Source: Hydrogenophaga sp. (GTDB lineage Bacteria; Pseudomonadota; Gammaproteobacteria; Burkholderiales; Burkholderiaceae_C). From it: DNA of 64,000 nt. The DNA lies in NCBI RefSeq assembly GCF_026125785.1, contig NZ_JAHCKL010000008.1, positions 1 through 64,000 on the forward strand, given 5' to 3'. Positions 43,257-51,720 of this stretch are shown here, piece after piece (the first letter of the stretch is position 1; each line of letters starts with the position of its first letter). The notes beneath the pieces were generated by a model, which saw only the letters and a program-made list of their open reading frames with translations, made no database searches and was not told where the DNA came from. The position numbers and the translations under genes were made by a program.

Positions 43257-43838
43257 TTGGAAGCATTCCTCATCTCCACCGGCATCGTCGCCCTCGCCGA
43301 AATGGGCGACAAGACGCAATTGCTCTCGCTGGTGCTGGCCGCCCGTTTCAAGCGCCCCTGGCCCATCGTCTGGGGCATTCTGACCGCCACCTTGCTCAAC
43401 CACGCGCTGGCCGGCGCCGCGGGGGCCTGGATCATGGCCACCATCGGGCCGGACGTGATGCGCTGGGTGCTGGGCGTGTCCTTCATCGCCATGGCGGTGT
43501 GGATGCTGATTCCCGACAAGCTCGACGACGACGAGGCCGTGCCCAAGCGGCAGATGGGTGTGTTCTTCGCCACCACCTGGGCCTTCTTCCTGGCCGAGAT
43601 GGGCGACAAGACGCAACTGGCCACGGTGGCGCTGGGTGCCCAGTACGAACCGCTGTTCGCGGTGGTGATCGGCACCACGCTGGGCATGATGCTGGCCAAT
43701 GCGCCGGTGGTGTTTTTCGGTGATGCCATCACGCGCCGGGTGCCGATCAAGGTGGTGCACGTGGTCGCCGCGCTGATCTTCGCGGTGCTGGGCGCGCTGG
43801 CGCTGTTCGGGGTAGGGGTGGCGACTGCCGTGGGTTGA
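43257..43838 (+). CDS. GDT1/TMEM165 (UPF0016) family manganese exporter
   Basis: 193 residues with six helices in two repeats. The signature E-x-G-D-K-T occurs twice (EMGDKT at 15-20 and 114-119), each in LAEMGDKTQL. The family exports Mn(II) or exchanges Ca/Mn for protons. The start is TTG at 43257: GGAG lies nine bases upstream and the protein then begins MEAFLISTGIVALAEMG, as homologues do. No ATG is available there. Preceded by a yybP-ykoY riboswitch, so manganese detoxification is the likely role. Confidence 0.9.
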   Translation: MEAFLISTGIVALAEMGDKTQLLSLVLAARFKRPWPIVWGILTATLLNHALAGAAGAWIMATIGPDVMRWVLGVSFIAMAVWMLIPDKLDDDEAVPKRQMGVFFATTWAFFLAEMGDKTQLATVALGAQYEPLFAVVIGTTLGMMLANAPVVFFGDAITRRVPIKVVHVVAALIFAVLGALALFGVGVATAVG

Positions 43839-43855
43839 CCGGGACGTGCCTGCTG

Positions 43856-46078
43856 TCAGCGCGCTGACAGGGTCATGGATGCGTGGACGGTGGTGTACCA
43901 GGCATGCATCTGGCGCAGGGCCTCGTTCCTTTGCTCGCGGCTCAGACTGGCCGCGATGTCGCGTTGCTCGAAGAGGTCGTTCCGGATGTCGAAGACCTTG
44001 AGCCTGTCGTTCTCGTGCTCGTAGACGTACTTGAGCGACCCTTGGCGCATCGCCATCGACGACTCTTCCAGGGTGCCGTTGTGAAACACCCTGCGCTGAG
44101 GGTCATGTTCGGTGAGCAGGGAGACACCGGGCAAGCGTCCGCCCACCATGGTCAGGCCCAGAAGGTCGGCCACCGTGGGGAGGATGTCAACCTGTGACCG
44201 GGGGCCGGCCACACGCCCAGGCGCCTTGCCCAGGGACGTCGGCAGCCGAATGAGCATGGGGACGTGCAGGACCTCGTCGTGCACGGAGATCACTCTGGCG
44301 CGCTGTCCATGTTCGCCGAAGGTGTCGCCATGGTCGCCCAGCACCATCAGCACCGTGTTCTCCCGCAGGCCTCGCTGGTCGAGCTGGGAGACCAGATCCT
44401 GCAGAAAGCTGTCAATGTAGGCGATGCAGTTGAGGTACTTGTGGTGGTCCGGCGTGACGCCTTCCCTGAAGGTTCTGTTGGGCCAATGGGCGGGGGTGGC
44501 GTAGGCATGGTGGCCCACATTGGTCATCACCTTCAGGAAGAAGGGGGTGTTGCTGCCGCGCTGCTCGTCCACCCAGGCCATCAGGGGGTCCAGCATCACA
44601 CGGTCTTCCAGGCCGAAGTAGTTCACCCGCTCGGAGACCGGGCGCTTGAAGTCTCGTTCGCCCACCACCTTGTCAAAGCCGAAGTTGGCCAGGATCTGGG
44701 CCTCGTTCTCGTACTCGTCGTGTGTGGTCGAGAAAAAAGCTGAGCGGTAGCCGTGTTCCCGCAACAGCCTGGGCAGGCTGGCAAAGCGCGGATGGCCAGC
44801 TTCGCGCTGGGCCCAGTAGGCCACGGAGTTCGTTGCGCCCGCATAGATGCCCTGCAGTGCACTGATCCACGCAACCGAGGTCCTGGAGGAGGGGGCGTAC
44901 ATCTCTTCCACCATGAGCGACTGCTGGCTCAGAGCCAGCAGGAAGGGCGTGTTGGACAGCGCCGGATCGTGCAGCCCGGTCGAACGCGCCCGCACGGACT
45001 CCAGCATCACCACCACGACATTGAACTTGCGCGTCTGCGCGGAACCCTCCAGCCGCAGCCCCATGGACTGGCGGGCAAGGTCCAGGCCGGCGTCGCGGGC
45101 GGCCTGCGAGAGCATGTCCGGCACCGCGAGGTCGATGGTCATGCGGGAAACCACGTTGCCTTTGAGCCGTTGATGACCGTCGGTGGACAGCATCTCGGGC
45201 ATGGCCAGCAGGGCCAGGCCCGGCCAGAGGAGCCGGCCCATCTGGAAGCGCGCAGTCGCCGCGCCACCGCGTGGCTTGAGGGGCGTGCTGGCCAGCAGAT
45301 AGCTGGCCAGCAGCAATGCCGGCAAGGGGGCCAGCCACCACAGCAGATCAGGCAGCCGAACTTCCGTGCCGGCCAGGTCCCAGACATCCTCGGCATTGGC
45401 TATGAAATAGAGCAACAGGGCCGCGCTGCCGTTCACGCCAGTGACGAGGTAGTGCGCGAGTTCCAGCGCCAGCACGAGCGCGATCAGCAGGTTCAGGCCG
45501 ACCAGTGCGGCGAAGGCCGTGCGGGTCCATCGTTCGGGCAAGGCCCCCAGAATGGCCATGCACAGCAGCAGGTGTGCGCCGGCATAGGCCAGGTCGGCGC
45601 GGAACAGGGTGTACAGGTACCAGATCTCGTGTCCCAGTTCGCCATAGACGCGGGCCAGCCACGCCAGGCCAATGGGGGATTCGAGCAGGAGCGGGTTGCC
45701 GCTCCAGAGCGCACGTCCCGTCTGCAGCACCGCCAGCAGGACCAGTGGCAGCAGGACGATCGCCAGGGCGCGCGCCCCGCGGGAGAGTGTGGGCCGCAGG
45801 CGCAGCGCCAGATACGTGAGCAGGGCCGCGGCAAGCACCACGCTGAAGGACTGGGTGAGCACTCCCGCAAGCCAATGGCCCAGCGAGGGGCGGGTCCAGC
45901 CATCGGTGTTGCCCGTGACCGGCCACAGCGCAAAGCCGAGCTTGTAGGTCTTGATGGCCATCACCAGCGACAGCATGGGCATCACCAGCGCCAGAGCCAG
46001 ACGCACGGTCCGCGGCTGGATCGGCAATGCCAGGGCGGACCATAAGGTTCTGCCCAGCCCGGCTGTCGCTGTCTCCAT
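43856..46078 (-). CDS. Membrane-anchored sulfatase-family phosphotransferase/hydrolase (LTA synthase-like)
   Basis: 740 residues. Five to six membrane helices fill residues 25-285, followed by a periplasmic sulfatase domain (about 360-735). The metal site reads VVVVMLESVRARSTG; the nucleophile is probably the Thr of SSRTSVAWISALQG. LGDHGDTFGEHG and VISVHDEVLHVPML supply the remaining ligands. This is the layout of LtaS/OpgB/EptA-type enzymes that transfer phosphoglycerol or phosphoethanolamine, or hydrolyse such esters. A specific substrate is not evident. No envelope-modification genes are next to it. Confidence 0.82.
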   Translation of the reverse strand: METATAGLGRTLWSALALPIQPRTVRLALALVMPMLSLVMAIKTYKLGFALWPVTGNTDGWTRPSLGHWLAGVLTQSFSVVLAAALLTYLALRLRPTLSRGARALAIVLLPLVLLAVLQTGRALWSGNPLLLESPIGLAWLARVYGELGHEIWYLYTLFRADLAYAGAHLLLCMAILGALPERWTRTAFAALVGLNLLIALVLALELAHYLVTGVNGSAALLLYFIANAEDVWDLAGTEVRLPDLLWWLAPLPALLLASYLLASTPLKPRGGAATARFQMGRLLWPGLALLAMPEMLSTDGHQRLKGNVVSRMTIDLAVPDMLSQAARDAGLDLARQSMGLRLEGSAQTRKFNVVVVMLESVRARSTGLHDPALSNTPFLLALSQQSLMVEEMYAPSSRTSVAWISALQGIYAGATNSVAYWAQREAGHPRFASLPRLLREHGYRSAFFSTTHDEYENEAQILANFGFDKVVGERDFKRPVSERVNYFGLEDRVMLDPLMAWVDEQRGSNTPFFLKVMTNVGHHAYATPAHWPNRTFREGVTPDHHKYLNCIAYIDSFLQDLVSQLDQRGLRENTVLMVLGDHGDTFGEHGQRARVISVHDEVLHVPMLIRLPTSLGKAPGRVAGPRSQVDILPTVADLLGLTMVGGRLPGVSLLTEHDPQRRVFHNGTLEESSMAMRQGSLKYVYEHENDRLKVFDIRNDLFEQRDIAASLSREQRNEALRQMHAWYTTVHASMTLSAR

Positions 46079-46183
46079 AACTCATCCCTTCGTGGTTTTC
46101 TTGTTTGTGACGTTTGGATGACATTGTGCTGGCCCGTAGCTGCTACAGACAACATGAGGGCGATGTAAGGCTAGGATCGCGCC

Positions 46184-47413
46184 ATGATTTCCGGATCCTG
46201 GCGTTCCGCCATTGAGGTCGATGCCTTCGCGAGCCTCACGCTGGCCATCCTGTTGCTGTTCATCGGCAAAGGGCTGACGCGGCGTGTCGAATGGCTGCGC
46301 CGCAACAACATTCCCGATGCCGTGATCGGTGGCGTGCTCTGCGCGCTGGTGGTGTGCGCGCTGTACTACGCGTTGGGCCTGCGCGTGGGTTTCGGCCTGG
46401 GCGCGCGCGACATGCTGCTGCTGTACTTCTTCGCCGCCATTGGCATGGGCACCGACATACGCACGCTGCGCGAGGGTGGCCGGCCGCTGGTGGTGCTGCT
46501 CACGCTGGCCTGCCTGTTCATGGTGCTGCAGAACGGGCTGGGCATGGCGCTGGCCGGCGCGTTTGGCATGGATCCGCGCGCCGGACTCATGGCCGGCTCG
46601 ATTTCATTGACCGGCGGTGTGGGTACCACTTTGGCGTGGACGCCGTACTTCACGGAAGAACTGGGGATCGCCACCGCCGGTGAACTCGGCCTGGCCTCCA
46701 ACATGGTCGGCCTGATCGCCGCCTGCGTGGTGGGTGGGCCGGTGGCGGCCTGGCTCATGCGCCGCCACCGCGTTGTGCCTTCGGGTGCCGCAGATGTGGA
46801 GGTCGGCACGCGTTACCAGGACGAAGCTCACGCGCGCCTGGACTACCACGGCGTGCTGCTGGCGCTGCTGTGGCTCAATCTCGCGCTGATCCTGGGCAAC
46901 GGTGTCAATGCGCTCATTGGGCTGAGCGGCCTGCGTCTGCCGGATTTCGTAGGATGCCTGTTGGCGGGCATAGGTCTGCGAGGAGTGGGGCAGTGGCTTG
47001 CACCCAGTGGCGGACGCCTGTGGGACTGGGCCAGCATGCGCCTGGGCGTGGCCCTCATCTGTGACATCTGCCTTGGCCTGTTCCTCACCATGGCCTTAAT
47101 GGGGCTGCAGCTCTGGGAACTGGAGCCGGTGCTGCGCTTCATCGCGACGGCCATGGCGCTGCAGATCCTCCTGGCGGTGCTGTTCACCGTGTTCATCGTG
47201 TTCCGTTGCATGGGGCGGGACTACGAGGCGGTGGTGATCTGTGCAGGCTTCGGGGGCATCACGCTGGGCTCCACGGCCACCGCCATCGCCAACATGGGCG
47301 CCATCGTGCGCGCCCACGGAGCCGCCCCGCGCGCCTTCATCGTCGTGCCGCTGGTCTGCGGCTTTTTCATCGACCTGGTGAATGCGCTGGTGATCGGGCT
47401 GCTGGCGCGCTAG
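46184..47413 (+). CDS. gltS: Sodium/glutamate symporter
   Basis: 409 residues in about 11-12 helices in two inverted halves, as in GltS. Characteristic: LTLAILLLFIGKGLTRR at the N-terminus, NIPDAVIGGVLCALV, GSISLTGGVGTTLAW (the reentrant loop with the GGVGT signature), GLASNMVGLIAACVVGGP, and the mirror motif GFGGITLGSTATAIANM in the second half. It imports glutamate with Na+. It ends 35 bp before tRNA-Gly. Confidence 0.92.
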   Translation: MISGSWRSAIEVDAFASLTLAILLLFIGKGLTRRVEWLRRNNIPDAVIGGVLCALVVCALYYALGLRVGFGLGARDMLLLYFFAAIGMGTDIRTLREGGRPLVVLLTLACLFMVLQNGLGMALAGAFGMDPRAGLMAGSISLTGGVGTTLAWTPYFTEELGIATAGELGLASNMVGLIAACVVGGPVAAWLMRRHRVVPSGAADVEVGTRYQDEAHARLDYHGVLLALLWLNLALILGNGVNALIGLSGLRLPDFVGCLLAGIGLRGVGQWLAPSGGRLWDWASMRLGVALICDICLGLFLTMALMGLQLWELEPVLRFIATAMALQILLAVLFTVFIVFRCMGRDYEAVVICAGFGGITLGSTATAIANMGAIVRAHGAAPRAFIVVPLVCGFFIDLVNALVIGLLAR

Positions 47414-47448
47414 GGGTGGGCCGAGAGGCGCTAGAATCCGCTTCCACT

Positions 47449-47522
47449 GCGGGTGTAGTTCAATGGTAGAACGGCAGCTTCCCAAGCTTCATACGAGGGT
47501 TCGATTCCCTTCACCCGCTCCA
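47449..47522 (+). tRNA. tRNA-Gly (anticodon CCC)
   Basis: 74 nt with an encoded CCA end. The acceptor stem is GCGGGTG/CACCCGC, the D arm GTTC-AATGGTA-GAAC, the anticodon loop TTCCCAA with CCC at 47481-47483, the T arm AGGG-TTCGATT-CCCT. The anticodon stem GCAGC/GCTTC has one C-T mismatch at its second pair. The sequence closely follows E. coli tRNA-Gly(CCC). Its last bases plus one form the left copy of the 18-bp direct repeat that bounds the hipBA mini-island. Confidence 0.95.
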
Positions 47523-47523
47523 T
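47506..47523. repeat. Left 18-bp attachment-type repeat (tRNA 3' end)
   Basis: TCCCTTCACCCGCTCCAT covers the 3' end of the tRNA-Gly gene and one base beyond. An identical copy lies at 50035-50052. Such duplications of a tRNA 3' end mark the two ends of an integrated element. Confidence 0.85.
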
Positions 47524-47630
47524 GAATCGCCAGCTCTGACGCTGGGAGACCTTGTAAATCAAGGGCTTACCAAGATTCGACTGTGCATGGTTCCGTGACA
47601 CGTTGACATCAACCCAACGAAGAAGAAATC

Positions 47631-47760
47631 ATGTCCAACGGCACAACCGCCCCCAGAAGCTACGCCAGCGCCTACGCCAAGGAACGCCGCGCCCCTCTTG
47701 GTTGCCGAACGCATCGCGCAGGCCGACAGCTATCTGACTGAGCGTCTGGAACGGGGCTCC
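47631..47760 (+). pseudogene. Frameshifted small ORF in the mini-island
   Basis: GAAGAAG precedes an ATG that reads SNGTTAPRSYASAYAKERR. Then, if one C is dropped from a CCCC run near 47695, it continues LVAERIAQADSYLTERLERG. The continuous helical, charged pattern suggests a real small gene broken by one base. The family is unknown. The rest of the strip to 48080 has only weak open frames. One on the minus strand (47800-48015) could be another remnant. Confidence 0.35.
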
Positions 47761-48084
47761 AAAAGACGCATTCGGTCTCCGTGCTTTCATGGCGGGGTAT
47801 CAACCGGGTGTCAGATCCAGATGGTCTTTCAGCAGACGCGGTTCGGGTAGTGCCAGACGCGGCAACGCCGCGATGCGTCCGACCAGACCCGAGGGATCTA
47901 CCTCCAGATCGACGAGGCATGACGCTTTGTTTGCTGCCCTCGTGAGGAGGAAACCGTTCGGTAGCGTCAGCGACAGGATCGAGCGATAAGGGGCGCGATC
48001 GCCTGTCGGACTCATGGGATGCTGGCGGCGCGACGACGTCGTGCAACGATCCTGGTCTGGGTTGACTGCCTGTTATTTTTTCGT

Positions 48085-48125
48085 TCAAATATGAACCTTT
48101 ATTGAATAAATAAGTTCATATTTGA
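48085..48125. promoter_or_regulatory. HipB operator candidate
   Basis: TCAAATATGAAC (48085-48096) and GTTCATATTTGA (48114-48125) are perfect 12-bp inverted arms around a 17-bp AT-rich spacer. Each arm is itself nearly symmetrical (TTCA-N4-TGAA). The pair ends eight bases before the hipB start, the usual place for antitoxin autorepression. The spacer could hold the -10 box. Confidence 0.65.
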
Positions 48126-48133
48126 GGCAATAA

Positions 48134-48556
48134 ATGATGTCGTCTTCCGAACAGAAGCGCTCCGGCGCGCAGGTGGCCATGCCGCAGCCCGTCGCGCGCG
48201 CGCTGCGCCACCTGGGGCAAGACATCTCGGCGGCGCGGCGCATGCGCCGGCTGAGCCAGGAAGATCTGGCGCAGCGCATCGGCACGTCCCTAAGCACCGT
48301 CCGGCGCATGGAGGATGGGTATGCCGGCACCGCGCTGCACACGTTCTTGCGCGCGCTGCACGTGCTGGGCCGGCTCGACGACCTGGCCCGGGCGATGACT
48401 CTGGAGAACGACGCGCTCGGCATGGAACTGGTTCGGGAGCAGTTGCCGCAACGGGTGCGCACCTCGTCCGGCAAGAAGCGCCCGGCGGTTCGTTCGAAGA
48501 CAGCGGCCGGCGAAGGCGACACGCACGGGCACTCCGATGAATTGGAGGGATTCTGA
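48134..48556 (+). CDS. hipB: HipB-type antitoxin, XRE family DNA-binding protein
   Basis: 140 residues. A Cro/C1-type HTH spans about 27-85 (ISAARRMRRLSQEDLAQRIGTSLSTVRRMEDG). The C-terminal tail is charged and probably disordered, longer than in E. coli HipB (88 residues). It should repress its own operon at the adjacent inverted repeat and neutralise HipA. The stop overlaps the hipA start (TGATG). Confidence 0.85.
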   Translation: MMSSSEQKRSGAQVAMPQPVARALRHLGQDISAARRMRRLSQEDLAQRIGTSLSTVRRMEDGYAGTALHTFLRALHVLGRLDDLARAMTLENDALGMELVREQLPQRVRTSSGKKRPAVRSKTAAGEGDTHGHSDELEGF

Positions 48557-49800
48557 TGGCAACGCCTCGACCTTCCCGGCGCCCGGACCTCGAAGTCCAC
48601 CTGGGGGCGAGCGGCCGGGTCCTGGGGCGCTTGCACCTGGGCAACGGCAGGCGCAGCGCGTTCAGCTACGACGAAGGCTGGCTGCGGGATCCCCGGTTCT
48701 TCACGCTGTCGCCCGACCTCCAGCCGATGGCCGGTGTGCAGCATCCCCGGCAAGTGTTCTTCCTCGCGCTGGAGGACACCGCGCCCGATGCCTGGGGCGA
48801 GCGCGTGATCCGGCGCGCCCATGCGAGGTTGCGGCAGGAAGACCGCGACACGCCCGCATTGAACCCCGTGGACTTCGTGATGTGGGTGGACGACGAGGCG
48901 CGTGTCGGCGCGCTGCGCCTGTTCGATCCGCAGGCCGGTGCCTACCTGCGCGACGGCGGGCCGCACAGGCATGTGCCACCGCTGGTGGAGCTGGACAGGG
49001 TGCTGCACGCGGCGCGCGCCCTGGAGGACGGCACGGAGAGCGCGCAGGATCTGCGCTACCTGCTCGGGCAAGGGACGTCACTGGGCGGCGCGAGGCCCAA
49101 GTCCACGGTGCGCGATACCGATGGCCGGCTGGCGGTAGGGAAGTTTCCCAGCCAGGCGGACCGGCGCGACGTGATCCGGGGCGAAGTGCTGGCCATGCAA
49201 CTGGCGGCCAAGGCCGGCATCCGCGCGGCGCCGGCCCGCGTGGAAGTGATCGGTGGCACGGCGGTCGCCGTCGTCCGGCGTTTCGACCGCACCGACGATG
49301 GCAGCCGCATCCCTTACGTGTCGGCCGCGACGATGCTCCAGTCCGATGGCCGCGATGCGACGCACGCTTACTCCGAACTGGTGGACGTGCTGCTGCAAGC
49401 AGGTGCCGATCCAATTGCCGACATCCATGAGCTGTGGCGCCGACTGGTCTTCAACTTCCTGATCTGCAACACCGACGACCACCTGCGCAACACCGGTTTC
49501 CTGTACGACGCGCGCCAGCGCGGCTGGCGCCTGTCGCCGGCCTTCGATCTGAACCCGATGCCGGGCGACCGTCGCGAGAGCAAGACCTGGCTGACCGAGG
49601 ACACCGGCGTCATCGACAGCCGGGGCATGCTGATGGGTGCCGCGCCGTATTTCAGGCTGGAGACGGCGCAGGCCGAGGCGATCTGGAGCGAGGTGGCCCA
49701 GGCTGTGGCGGGCTGGCGCGCAGTGGCCCGAGGCTTGGGCATGCGCGGTACCGACCTGCTGGATTTCGAACCGGCGTTCGTCGAATCGACCACGCCCTGA
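48556..49800 (+). CDS. hipA: HipA-type serine/threonine kinase toxin
   Basis: 414 residues (E. coli HipA 440). N-terminal HipA_N part (about 10-130) and C-terminal kinase. Glycine-rich loop LGGARPKS (176-183, the Ser/Arg region that is autophosphorylated in HipA), ATP Lys in VGKFP (196), catalytic loop NTDDHLRN (305-312) and metal-binding SPAFDLNP (327-334), so all catalytic parts are present. E. coli HipA phosphorylates glutamyl-tRNA synthetase and causes persistence. The target here is not known. Inside the mini-island at tRNA-Gly. Confidence 0.9.
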   Translation: MATPRPSRRPDLEVHLGASGRVLGRLHLGNGRRSAFSYDEGWLRDPRFFTLSPDLQPMAGVQHPRQVFFLALEDTAPDAWGERVIRRAHARLRQEDRDTPALNPVDFVMWVDDEARVGALRLFDPQAGAYLRDGGPHRHVPPLVELDRVLHAARALEDGTESAQDLRYLLGQGTSLGGARPKSTVRDTDGRLAVGKFPSQADRRDVIRGEVLAMQLAAKAGIRAAPARVEVIGGTAVAVVRRFDRTDDGSRIPYVSAATMLQSDGRDATHAYSELVDVLLQAGADPIADIHELWRRLVFNFLICNTDDHLRNTGFLYDARQRGWRLSPAFDLNPMPGDRRESKTWLTEDTGVIDSRGMLMGAAPYFRLETAQAEAIWSEVAQAVAGWRAVARGLGMRGTDLLDFEPAFVESTTP

Positions 49801-50034
49801 CGACATCGGCAGGAAATGCCGCTACGGCCGAGAATCGTCCTGGACTGTTGTCGCCAACGCCGCGCATAGCGAGCGATAGCCGATGCGTTCCTGTTCCAGC
49901 CGCAGTTGTGGCCGGATTCGATCATTACGCAAGTCGTCGTACCTGCTTGTGGTGCAGGGCAAGGGCGCGCTGGGCATGTGAGGATCTTTCCATCGTCCCA
50001 AATATCAATCAACGATTTGAGTGCGGCGTGATGC
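49801..50034. other. Gene-free tail of the mini-island
   Basis: Between hipA and the right repeat I see no open frame with coding character, no hairpin with a T-run and no recombination gene. It may be a leftover of a lost module. Confidence 0.4.
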
Positions 50035-50052
50035 TCCCTTCACCCGCTCCAT
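50035..50052. repeat. Right 18-bp attachment-type repeat
   Basis: TCCCTTCACCCGCTCCAT, identical to the tRNA-Gly 3' end at 47506-47523. Matching stops at both ends of the 18 bases (T versus C before; G versus C after), so the repeat is exact and limited. Confidence 0.85.
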
Positions 50053-50085
50053 CCTCTTCTGCCCGAGTGCCTTTCCAGACCGACG

Positions 50086-51576
50086 TCACTTCAGCACGTC
50101 GCCGATGCACAGGTACTTGATCTCCACATAGTCGTCCATGCCGTGGTGCGAGCCCTCGCGGCCAAGGCCGGATTGCTTGACGCCGCCGAAGGGTACGTGT
50201 TCGGTGGCGAGGATGCCGACGTTGATCCCGACCATGCCGTATTCCAGTGCTTCGCCCACGCGGTAGATGCGGCCGATGTCGCGGCTGTAGAAGTAGCTGG
50301 CCAGGCCGAACTCGGTGGCGTTGGCGGCGTCTATGGCCTCCTGTTCTGTCTGGAACTTGAATACCGGTGCGAAGGGGCCGAAGGTCTCCTCCCTCGCGCA
50401 CAGCATGTCGGCGCTGGCGTCGGCCACCACGGTGGGTTCAAAGAACTGGCCGCTGCCCAGGCTGGAGAGGCGCCGGCCGCCGGCCACCACGCGCCCGCCC
50501 TTGGCCAGGGCGTCGTCCACATGGCGCTGCACCTTGGTCAGCGCGGCTTCCTCGATCAGGGGGCCCTGGTTCACACCTTCGCCGAAGCCGTTGCCGACCT
50601 TGGCGGTCTTCACCTTGGCGGCGAACTTCTGCACGAACTCGTCGTACACACCGGCCTGCACGTAGAAGCGGTTGGTGCAGACGCAGGTCTGGCCGGCGTT
50701 GCGGTATTTGCTGGCGAAGGCGCCCTCCACGGCGCTGTCGACGTCGGCGTCGTCGAAGACGATGAAGGGCGCGTTGCCGCCGAGTTCGAGTGAGAGCTTT
50801 TTCACCGTGGGTGCGCACTGGGCCATCAGGATGCGCCCGACCTCGGTGGAGCCGGTGAAGCTGAGGTGGCGCACCACGTCGCTGGCGCACAGCACCTTGC
50901 CCACGGCGATGCTGTGGTCGGCGTCGGCGGTGATGACGTTGAACACGCCGGCGGGGATGCCCGCGCGGATGGCGAGTTCGGCGGCGGCCAGAGCCGTCAA
51001 TGGGGTAAGTTCGGCCGGCTTGATGACCACCGGGCAACCCGCGGCCAGCGCGGGCGCGACCTTGCGGGTGATCATGGCGAGCGGGAAGTTCCAAGGCGTG
51101 ATGGCCGCGCACACCCCAATGGGCTGGCGGATCACCATCAGGCGCCGGTTGTTGTCGAACTGCGGCAGGGTTTCGCCATTGACGCGCTTGGCCTCTTCGG
51201 CGAACCACTCCACGAAGCTGGCGCCGTAGGCCACCTCGCCCTTGGCCTCGGGCAGGGGTTTGCCCTGCTCGGCGGTCATGAGCCGGCCGAGGTCATCCTG
51301 GTGGGCCATCAGCAGGTCGTACCACTTGCGCAGGATCTGGCTGCGCTCCTTGGCGGTCTTGCCTTTCCAGGCGGGCCAGGCGGCGTTGGCGGCGGCGATC
51401 GCGGCCTCGGCGTCCTGCGGACCCAGGTTGGCCACGTCGGCCAGCTTCAGGCCGGTGGCGGGGTCGTTGACGGCGAAACGGCTCTGGCCAGCCACCCACT
51501 GCCCGTTGATGAGGCCATCGGTCTTGAGCAGGCTGGGGTCGTTCAGCAAGGAGAGGGGGGAGGTCTTGGTGTCCAT
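50086..51576 (-). CDS. gabD: NAD(P)+-dependent succinate-semialdehyde dehydrogenase
   Basis: 496 residues. Aldehyde dehydrogenase fold: catalytic Asn in TPWNFPLAMITRKVAPALAAGC, Glu in LELGGNAPFIVF, Cys in NAGQTCVCTNRFYV. EETFGPFAPVFKF and the C-terminal GGVKQSGLGREG are as in GabD, which turns succinate semialdehyde into succinate in GABA breakdown. No gabT is near, so a related aldehyde is possible. The start is the ATG at 51576 (MDTKTSPLSLL). Upstream TTAATATGTTAA (about 51607-51618) could be an operator. The frame that continues upstream through alaS is not coding. Confidence 0.88.
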   Translation of the reverse strand: MDTKTSPLSLLNDPSLLKTDGLINGQWVAGQSRFAVNDPATGLKLADVANLGPQDAEAAIAAANAAWPAWKGKTAKERSQILRKWYDLLMAHQDDLGRLMTAEQGKPLPEAKGEVAYGASFVEWFAEEAKRVNGETLPQFDNNRRLMVIRQPIGVCAAITPWNFPLAMITRKVAPALAAGCPVVIKPAELTPLTALAAAELAIRAGIPAGVFNVITADADHSIAVGKVLCASDVVRHLSFTGSTEVGRILMAQCAPTVKKLSLELGGNAPFIVFDDADVDSAVEGAFASKYRNAGQTCVCTNRFYVQAGVYDEFVQKFAAKVKTAKVGNGFGEGVNQGPLIEEAALTKVQRHVDDALAKGGRVVAGGRRLSSLGSGQFFEPTVVADASADMLCAREETFGPFAPVFKFQTEQEAIDAANATEFGLASYFYSRDIGRIYRVGEALEYGMVGINVGILATEHVPFGGVKQSGLGREGSHHGMDDYVEIKYLCIGDVLK

Positions 51577-51720
51577 AGTCTGTCTCCGTGGCTGGGCGTG
51601 AAAACTTAATATGTTAATCAATTGCCTGAGAGGGCTTCCGGCGAAGGTCGCGCCTTGTTGGAAAATAGCAGGTTTGGCGCCATGCGCGCCCTTCAGTTTC
51701 CCGACCATCACAAGGCTCCC

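Larger units (their letters stand above)
47524..50034. mobile_element. 2.5-kb hipBA mini-island at tRNA-Gly, no integrase
   Basis: The DNA between the two 18-bp repeats holds a disrupted small ORF, a gene-poor strip, the hipBA module and a 234-bp gene-free tail. There is no recombinase, so the element is either a deletion relic of a larger island or is moved by an integrase in trans. Host genes gltS and tRNA-Gly on the left and the gabD-type gene on the right would be adjacent without it. Confidence 0.7.

Noticed and set aside
46138-46150. GTAGCTGCTAC palindrome before gltS as an operator
   Set aside because: Five-base arms are expected by chance at this length, and nothing else supports a regulatory role.
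47672-48088. Minus-strand open frames in the left part of the mini-island
   Set aside because: Their composition is like random high-GC sequence and no start signal or family is seen. One (47800-48015) could be a remnant, but the support is too weak to list as a gene.
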